From: an uncultured Bacteroides sp.
GTDB taxonomy: Bacteria > Bacteroidota > Bacteroidia > Bacteroidales > Bacteroidaceae
DNA: 64,000 nucleotides
Direction of reading: 5' to 3'
Assembly: GCF_910578895.1 (NCBI RefSeq)
Contig: NZ_CAJTSC010000010.1
Coordinates: 1-64,000 of the forward strand
The position numbers were made by a program, and so were the translations under genes. How positions within the stretch are numbered: position 1 is the stretch's first letter; each line of letters begins with the position of its first letter. The notes under the pieces were generated by a model. The model made no database searches and was not told the origin of the DNA. It saw nothing but the letters and a program-made list of their open reading frames with translations. Of the stretch, positions 58,014-64,000 are shown piece after piece.

Positions 58014-59354
58014 TTAATTAAAGTACTTCTCTATTTTCTTAATCATCATGCCCAAGCAGAACACCACCACATGGTCGCCGGGCAATATTTGCGTGTTACC
58101 CATAACCACCACACCTTCGCCGTTGCGTATCAGTCCGCCGATTGTGGTTCCTTTGGGTAGTCCGAGGTCTTTCACCTGGTGTTTGGTTATCTTTGAGCCG
58201 GGCTTCACGGTAAACTCCGCCACGTCGGCGTTGGCAAAGGTCAGGCATTTCACGTTGCTCACGTCGGCATCCAGCATCATCTGGTAGATATGGCTGGCGG
58301 CAATCATCTTTTTGTTGATTACTGTTCCGATGTCAAGGCTTTCCGCCATGCCTATGTAGTCTATGTTCTCTACTTCCGCCACGGTCTTGCTTACCCCCAT
58401 GCGCTTTGCCGCCAGGCAGGCGAGGATGTTTGTCTCCGAGTTTCCGGTCAGTGCCACGAAAGCCTCGGTGTTCTTCAGCCCTTCCTCGATAAGCAGGTCC
58501 ATGTCGCGCCCGTCTCCGTTGATAATCATTGTTTTATCATCCAACAGCTCGGTCAGGCGGTTACACCGGTTCAGGTCGTTGTCCACAATCTTCACCTGCA
58601 TGTAGTCGGGGACGTATTGTGCCGTGCGCACGGCGATGCGGCTTCCGCCCATAATCATTACATTGCGCACATCGGCATAATCTTCCTTGCCCGCTATCTT
58701 GCGGATATACGGGACGAACTTGCGGGTAGTGGTGAAATAGACAATGTCGTGCAGCTTTATCACATCATCGCCGCGCGGTATCAGGGTTTCGCTTGCGCGT
58801 TTGATGGCTACCACGTGGTAGGGCAGTTCCGGTCCGCCCAGCTGGTGCAGGGGGATGTTCAGGATTTCCGCTTTCTCGCGCATCTTGGCACCTATCAAAA
58901 TCAGCGCGCCGCCGCAGAACTCCCACCATTGGCGCACCCAGCTCATGCGGATGGAAGACACAATCTCCTTTGCCGCAAGCATTTCCGGATAGATGAGCGA
59001 GTCCACTCCCAACTTCTGGAAGAACTCCTTGTTTTTGGGCAACAGGTATTCGTAATTGTCGATGCGCCCTACGGTCTTTACCGCACCGAGATTGGTGGCG
59101 AGCATGCATGCAGTGATGTTCCGGCTTTCGTCGGGCGTCACGGCGATGAAGAGGTCGGCTTCTCCTGCTCCCACTTCCTTCAGTCCCTTGATGGAAGTGG
59201 GCGATGCGGTGACGGTCATCAGGTCGAAGTTGTTCCCGAGCGTGCTCAGCCGTTCTTCGTTGTCGTCCATTAATATGATGTCCTGTTTCTCGCGGGACAA
59301 TAGCTTTGCCAAGTGTGTGCCTACTGCGCCGGCACCTGCAATGATTATCTTCAC
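58014..59354 (-). CDS. trkA: Trk system potassium uptake regulator TrkA
   Basis: Cytoplasmic gating ring of the Trk channel. The 446 residues hold two RCK units, each with a Rossmann NAD-binding part (KIIIAGAGAVGTHLAKLL at residue 2; VRNVMIMGGSRIAVRTAQYV at about 225) and a TrkA-C domain. Linked to trkH downstream and dxs upstream. Confidence 0.95.
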   Translation of the reverse strand: MKIIIAGAGAVGTHLAKLLSREKQDIILMDDNEERLSTLGNNFDLMTVTASPTSIKGLKEVGAGEADLFIAVTPDESRNITACMLATNLGAVKTVGRIDNYEYLLPKNKEFFQKLGVDSLIYPEMLAAKEIVSSIRMSWVRQWWEFCGGALILIGAKMREKAEILNIPLHQLGGPELPYHVVAIKRASETLIPRGDDVIKLHDIVYFTTTRKFVPYIRKIAGKEDYADVRNVMIMGGSRIAVRTAQYVPDYMQVKIVDNDLNRCNRLTELLDDKTMIINGDGRDMDLLIEEGLKNTEAFVALTGNSETNILACLAAKRMGVSKTVAEVENIDYIGMAESLDIGTVINKKMIAASHIYQMMLDADVSNVKCLTFANADVAEFTVKPGSKITKHQVKDLGLPKGTTIGGLIRNGEGVVVMGNTQILPGDHVVVFCLGMMIKKIEKYFN

Positions 59355-59365
59355 GGTTGTTTTTT

Positions 59366-59455
59366 TAATTTTAAATTTTGAATTCTGAATTTTGAATTGC
59401 CCTGCGGAACAAGCGCAGCTAATTCAAAATTCAAAATTCATAATTCCAAATTGAT
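59366..59455 (-). repeat. Inverted heptamer arrays across the dxs stop
   Basis: TTTTAAA, TTTTGAA, TTCTGAA, TTTTGAA, then CCTGCGGAACAAGCGCAGC, then ATTCAAA, ATTCAAA, ATTCATA, ATTCCAA. The centre matches that of the 57.9 kb array (GAACA-GCGCAGC). The right arm contains the dxs stop and encodes its last residues NYEF. Confidence 0.85.
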
Positions 59456-61338
59456 TGATAAATACCTTCTTCATCCATCCCGCACAGCCGATACAGTTCC
59501 TGCACCGTGCCGTGCTCTATAAATGCGTCGGGCACGCCGATGCGCGCCACGTGCGGAGTGTAATTGTTGTCCGCCATGAATTCCAGCACGGCGCTTCCCA
59601 TGCCGCCTTCCCGTACGCCGTCCTCTATGGTGACGATACGCCTGAAGTTGCGTCCCGCCTCGTGCAGCAACTCCTCATCCAGCGGTTTGAGGAAGCGCAG
59701 GTCGTAGTGGGCTATGGAGAGTCCTTTCTCCGTTTCCATCCGCTTGATGGCACGTGCGGCAATGTTCCCTATCGGGCCGAGGGTGATGACGGCAAGGTCT
59801 TTGCCGTCTTTCAGTTTGCGTCCTTTGCCTACGGGAATCTCTTCCAGCGGACATTTCCAATCCGCCAGCACGCCCCGTCCGCGCGGATAGCGGATGACGA
59901 ACGGGCCTTTGTCCGGCAACTGTGCCGTATACATCAGGCGGCGCAGTTCATGTTCGTCCATAGGCGAGGATATGGTCATGTTCGGGATGGGACGGAAGTA
60001 GGCAAGGTCGTACACGCCGTGATGCGTAGGCCCGTCTTCGCCCACCAGTCCGGCGCGGTCCAGGCAGAGCACTACCGGCAGCCTCAGCAGGGCGATGTCG
60101 TGTATCACGTTGTCGTAAGCCCGCTGCATGAAAGACGAATAAATGTTGCAGAACGGTTGCAACCCCTCTTTTGCCATGCCGCCGGAGAATGTGGCTGCAT
60201 GCCCTTCGGCAATGCCTACGTCGAACGCCCGGTCGGGCATGGACTTCATCAATATGTTCATGGAGCATCCTGTGGGCATGGCGGGAGTCACCCCCACTAT
60301 CTTCGGATTCTTCTCGGCAAGCTCCACCAACGTCTCGCCGAATACGGTCTGGTAGAGGGGCGGCAGGTTGCCGGTGTCGGCAGTGATGCGCTCTCCGGTT
60401 TCGGGGTCGAACCTGCCCGGTGCATGCCAGGTGCCCGGGTCTTTCTCGGCAGGTGCAAAGCCTTTGCCCTTTACGGTATGCAGGTGGAGTATTTTAGGTC
60501 CTTGCAAATCTTTTATGTCCCGCAGGATGCGTGCAAGGTTCTTTACGTCGTGTCCGTTTATAGGACCGAAGTACCGTATGTTCATCCCCTCGAAGATATT
60601 CTGCTGCTGGGCGGCGATTGACTTCAGGCTGTTCGCAAAGCGAATCAGCGCCTTGCGCCTGTCTTCATTCAGCACGCCCATCCTGAACAGCATCTTCGAT
60701 GCCTTGAAGCGCAGTTGGTTGTAGCGGTTGGAGGTTGTCAGGTTGAACAGGTACTGCTTCATGCCGCCTACGCTGCGGTCTATCGCCATGTCGTTGTCAT
60801 TGAGGATAATCAACAGGTTGTTGGCGGTGGACGAAACATTGTTCAGCCCCTCGAAGGCAAGGCCGCCGCTCATGCTTCCGTCGCCGATGACCGCCACTAC
60901 ACGGCGCTCTGTCTCCCCTTTCCTGGCTGCGGCAACGGCCATGCCCAGGGCTGCCGATATGGAATTGGAAGCATGTCCGCAGGCAAAGGTATCGTAATCG
61001 CTCTCCGCCGGAGTGGGGAAGGGGCGTATGCCTTTGAACTTCCGGTTGGTGCAGAACGTCTCGCGGCGTCCGGTCAGCATCTTATGCCCGTATGCCTGAT
61101 GTCCCACGTCCCATACGATGCGGTCGTAGGGCGTATTGTAGACATAGTGCAGCGCAACGGTCAGTTCCACCGTGCCCAAACTGGCAGCGAAATGTCCCGG
61201 GTTGCGCGAAAGTTCCTGGATGATGTCTTGCCTTAATTCTTCGCAAACCTCCGGGAGTTGCTCCACACTCAGTCTGCGCAGGTCTTCCGGATAGGAAATG
61301 GAATCAAGCAAGTTATATGTTGTTGCTTCTGTTTTCAT
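59431..61338 (-). CDS. dxs: 1-deoxy-D-xylulose-5-phosphate synthase
   Basis: Thiamine-diphosphate enzyme condensing pyruvate and glyceraldehyde-3-phosphate, first step of the MEP isoprenoid pathway. From MKTEATTYNLLDS it has 635 residues. Blocks: DVGHQAYGHKMLTGR, GDGSMSGGLAFEGLNN (ThDP), MPTGCSMNILMKSMPDRAFD and a transketolase C-terminal domain. An upstream TTG-started extension overlaps the -7 box at 61363 and was rejected. Last residues (NYEF) come from a heptamer array. Confidence 0.96.
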   Translation of the reverse strand: MKTEATTYNLLDSISYPEDLRRLSVEQLPEVCEELRQDIIQELSRNPGHFAASLGTVELTVALHYVYNTPYDRIVWDVGHQAYGHKMLTGRRETFCTNRKFKGIRPFPTPAESDYDTFACGHASNSISAALGMAVAAARKGETERRVVAVIGDGSMSGGLAFEGLNNVSSTANNLLIILNDNDMAIDRSVGGMKQYLFNLTTSNRYNQLRFKASKMLFRMGVLNEDRRKALIRFANSLKSIAAQQQNIFEGMNIRYFGPINGHDVKNLARILRDIKDLQGPKILHLHTVKGKGFAPAEKDPGTWHAPGRFDPETGERITADTGNLPPLYQTVFGETLVELAEKNPKIVGVTPAMPTGCSMNILMKSMPDRAFDVGIAEGHAATFSGGMAKEGLQPFCNIYSSFMQRAYDNVIHDIALLRLPVVLCLDRAGLVGEDGPTHHGVYDLAYFRPIPNMTISSPMDEHELRRLMYTAQLPDKGPFVIRYPRGRGVLADWKCPLEEIPVGKGRKLKDGKDLAVITLGPIGNIAARAIKRMETEKGLSIAHYDLRFLKPLDEELLHEAGRNFRRIVTIEDGVREGGMGSAVLEFMADNNYTPHVARIGVPDAFIEHGTVQELYRLCGMDEEGIYQSIWNYEF

Positions 61339-61362
61339 CACTGTGCTGAAGATTACAAGATG

Positions 61363-61370
61363 CAAAAATA
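61363..61370 (-). promoter_or_regulatory. -7 promoter box of dxs-trkA-trkH
   Basis: Minus-strand TATTTTTG, 25 bases before the chosen dxs ATG. Confidence 0.65.
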
Positions 61371-61528
61371 ACAAAAGAAAACGGATTGCGATAAAAAGAC
61401 CTGTAAATTCCTTGTACTTTTTACTGTAAATTCATGTGGCATTATATTAAAATCTTCTCGTACTTTTTTGTAGTCGTGTCCTCATGTAGCCTATTCCTCT
61501 TCTAACTTTACCAGTTGCCATATATAAA

Positions 61529-61564
61529 ATTTCCTGCCCATATACAGTGATATAAGCAGGAAAT
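61529..61564 (-). terminator. Terminator of the RHS-immunity operon
   Basis: ATTTCCTGC (61529-61537) and GCAGGAAAT (61556-61564) form a perfect 9-bp stem. On the minus strand TTTTATATA follows. The rest of the 300-base gap to dxs is AT-rich and shows only the dxs promoter. Confidence 0.6.
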
Positions 61565-61639
61565 CATTTTAACTGTAATTATCTTGATTCGGGAGTGTTT
61601 TATCAAAATTGCAGTTGTTTCATAAATTACCTTATCTGA

Positions 61640-62053
61640 TTAGGGGTCAACAACGAAACTTATAACTCTACCATCATTTTTCCTGATTTCTATATAAACT
61701 GTGCGTCCTCCCCAAATTATGCCTTCTTTTGTGGTTATAGGGTCAGGAAAAGAACTCATGATATACCAAACACTATCAACCTGGTTAATTCTGAAAGGCT
61801 TTTGGTTATTCATTTCCTTTTCCCCTAAGAATTCTTTTATCATAGGTTCCACTACTTTGTATGCTATTTCCGCAGTGGGAACTTCATCACCGGACCAATG
61901 TTTTGGAATATAAGTCGAAAGAGAATCAAAAACTTCAGGATAATACCTTGTGAGTGTAGTGTCCACAACGTAGTCGGAAGGGGTATTACTCCCTTTTCTT
62001 GAACAGCTTACCATCAGTAAGAGTAGCAATGCGACAAATAAAAGTTTCTTCAT
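61640..62053 (-). CDS. Putative NTF2-fold immunity lipoprotein
   Basis: A 137-residue lipoprotein: KKLLFVALLLLLMVSCSRKG with lipobox cysteine. The C-terminal half (EIAYKVVEPMIKEFLGE, then VWYIMSSFP and GGRTVYIEIRKNDGRVISF) resembles NTF2-fold immunity proteins. It starts four bases after the stop of the RHS toxin gene, the expected place for the cognate immunity gene. The periplasmic/lipid-anchored location implies that the toxin is neutralised outside the cytoplasm. Family assignment is from pattern, not search. Confidence 0.65.
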   Translation of the reverse strand: MKKLLFVALLLLLMVSCSRKGSNTPSDYVVDTTLTRYYPEVFDSLSTYIPKHWSGDEVPTAEIAYKVVEPMIKEFLGEKEMNNQKPFRINQVDSVWYIMSSFPDPITTKEGIIWGGRTVYIEIRKNDGRVISFVVDP

Positions 62054-62057
62054 ACGT

Positions 62058-64000
62058 TCAAAATAGATTTTTAATAACATTATACAATTCCTCTAAAATA
62101 TTCTTCTGGTCATCTATTGTTTGTTGCAACTTAATGTTATCCTGCGGTTCTATCCTATTCTTACGTGAGGGGGCGTTAGGATCACTTGGCAATCCCGTAG
62201 AAATAACATCTATTTTATCTGTTTTAGGATTATGCTCTAACAAACTTCCATTGGGAGTGGCTAAAAAACCTGTCATTTCTTTTTGCCTATTATTGGATAA
62301 ATCCGAATGAGAAAAAATGTTATCCTTCACATATTTTATTTTTCCATCTTTATCTAAAAAAGTCCCGTCGTAATTCCCATGAGAGTGAATTGTTGCCACA
62401 ATCTTTTCACCGTTAGAGGGTCCGCTTACTGTGGTCTGATGTCCATCCGAAATGTTTGCTTCCGAATATGAATATCCTTCCAGCGTACCTTTTTTTCTGA
62501 CTTCATAAATGGAAGATCCCATTTCCCTTTTCCGGATGATGGATGCTCCGTTATAATACATGCCCCAATCTTTAGCCGCTTCCTTGGGAGTCTTGAACAA
62601 ATCACCGGGACCGAAATCCATCCCGCTTTTATCAATAAAGAGTATCGGATTGTTTCCGCAATACGTATACGGGCTTATCTGATAATATTTCTCCGCCATC
62701 GGGTCAACCGTCGTAAATCTTCCCAACGCCGCATCATAATGCCGTGCTCCGTAGTCGTACCAGTTCAGCCCGTTTTTCGTATCAAGTTCCTTGCCGTTGT
62801 ATTTGTAAGGCTGCACACTGTTACTTGAAGATGCGAAGATACCACCGAACGGATAGTAGTGATTTGTCTCTTCCACCGTACCGTTTTGGTCTACCACCAC
62901 CCGGTTATTTCCCTGATGGTCCTTCACGTAATAGTGGTAAACATTGTCCGAAAGCGTCACATAACCCACTTCCGTCAGCAGCAGTTTGGCAATACCGTTT
63001 TCATAGACCACATTCCCGCAATAGTCCGTTGTGGTGACTGCACCGCCTATTGTATGCACCGTACGGAGTTTCGTTCCGTCCGCGGCATACACGTAACTGA
63101 TGGTGTTCCCGTCACCAAACGTGACCTTGCTTGACAAATTTAAACAATTATATTGAATATCAGCAATATTCCTGTTTAAATCTTTGGTTAGATTTCCGTT
63201 CGCATCGTAGGCGTATTCATTTGCTTGCTTCGCGCCGTCTCTGAACTCGAAGCCGCCGTTGTAAACGGAATCGGTCACAGCATCATCCACACGGCTCAAC
63301 CGGTTGCCGTTCAGCGTGAAAGTCAGGTCGTCAATCATGCCGTATCCCGATGCAGAAGTCTGTCCGTAACGTTGCAACCCCTTGATATTACCGTTTTTGT
63401 CATAACCCGTCACCCTCTCAGTAAAGAAATTCGGATTACCGTTTATGGAACTCCCTTCTCCATACTCGGCTTCCGTCAAACGGTCCAGCCCGTCATAAGC
63501 GAACTTGTATCCTCTTATCATACCGTCTTCCGTACCCACCTGCCACGTCATACTGCTTATATTCCGTTGTAACAGGGAGTCCCATAGCCGTCCGTATAGT
63601 ATAGGCTCTGCGCAAACTTTCCGGCATCCACGCCCGTCAGCAGGGAGCGGGTATTGTAGCTGTACGTCGTGTTGCAAGCCGAGCCGTGGAAGATGCCGGT
63701 ACGTATTCTTCCCAATTCATCGTAGCTGTTTTTCAATAACACCACTTCGGGAAGCGCATTCAGTTGGTGGCGTACCTCGGTCACCCGCTCCGCATGGTCG
63801 TAGGCATAGCTGTACACTTCCGTCTGTGCAGTCCCGCCCGCGGTGGTCTGCGTGTGCTTGTGTTTTAGCGTCTGCCCGCTGAAGGAGTAAACGAAGCAGT
63901 CCGTGTCAATGCCGCCCAACAAGTTGCAGGCGCGTTGCTGCACCAGCCGCCCCTCGGCATCGTAATACAAGGCGGAGGAAAGGGATACTGTGGGAATTGT
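62058..64000 (-). pseudogene. RHS-repeat polymorphic toxin, frameshifted, 5' part beyond window
   Basis: C-terminal part of an RHS/YD-repeat protein. The upstream frame (64000 to the stop at 63557) has YD-type repeats (YYDAEGRLVQQR, SYAYDHAERVTEVRHQLN) and ends ...DGYGTPCYNGI-stop. The downstream frame carries on with NISSMTWQVGTEDGMIRGYK. Inserting one base in AACGGAATATAAGC (minus strand, near 63560-63565) restores one reading frame. Later come the RHS core end (YDYGARHYDAALGRFTTVDP, AEKYYQISPYTYCGNNPI) and a C-terminal toxin domain of about 165 residues with IHSHGNYDG and FSHSDLSN, resembling DUF4329/JAMM-type domains. The immunity gene follows. Confidence 0.8.

Overview
The window looks like a chromosomal segment of a Bacteroides-type gut bacterium (phylum Bacteroidota). 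Evidence: many genes carry the Bacteroides -7 promoter box TAnnTTTG 20-90 bases before the start codon; family markers include a NigD-like lipoprotein, DUF5683, DUF1573 and DUF349 proteins, a fused NuoCD and an 11-gene complex I operon without NuoEFG; gene order parA-parB-DUF5683-mltD-spoT and dxs-trkA-trkH also fits. Most of the sequence is housekeeping core genome, with one tRNA-Gln(CTG) and no rRNA, prophage, insertion sequence with transposase, or CRISPR array.

Layout. 0-11.5 kb: alaS, an M23 envelope peptidase, a MerR regulator, bifunctional spoT, then mltD, a DUF5683 protein and parB/parA read leftward, and a DUF456 membrane protein. 12-21 kb: surE-lpxB, a NigD-like lipoprotein, rsfS-ftsH-cdsA, tRNA-Gln and a DUF349 protein. 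21-30 kb: rsmA-mgtE, a divergent LPG-synthase-type membrane protein, a degenerate LytM-like secreted protein with an HExxH peptidase, pepD, then a cluster of three micro-ORFs. 30-45 kb: a 1945-residue alpha-2-macroglobulin-like protein, a DUF1573 protein, meaB, an EamA exporter, an ATPase/DUF4435 pair, a mannonate/fructuronate pair (uxuA plus SDR) and an AraC regulator. 45-56 kb: the nuoABCDHIJKLMN operon. 56-61 kb: dxs-trkA-trkH. 61.6-64 kb: an RHS polymorphic toxin gene with a frameshift, followed by its likely NTF2-fold immunity gene; the RHS gene runs off the right edge.

The intergenic DNA is the unusual part. Four kinds of repeat recur. (1) Arrays with an exact 22-bp period at five loci whose units are mostly unrelated in sequence; two are tandem TTCCC...GGGAA palindromes. 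(2) Element A, a MITE-like hairpin of about 120-390 bp with CACGGCTTTTTCATTTAC-type terminal inverted repeats, arms of GGAGTTA(A/G)A nonamers and a conserved apical loop; at least eight full or partial copies. (3) Element B, about 174 bp, ends AGAGCCTGTTTAAATTTT, centre AGCATAGCGGGCTATG; one copy is split by an element A with an imperfect duplication of about 10 bp. (4) Heptanucleotide-period arrays between and inside operons, several running into the last codons of genes.

The best candidate for an undescribed system is at 28.9-29.7 kb: one promoter, a leader with three AGGATAACA repeats, three tiny ORFs (24, 30 and 31 codons) with a shared sequence core, and a strong terminator, interleaved with element B hairpins. 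Start codons were moved downstream of the longest possible start where family length, promoter position or signal peptide argued for it.
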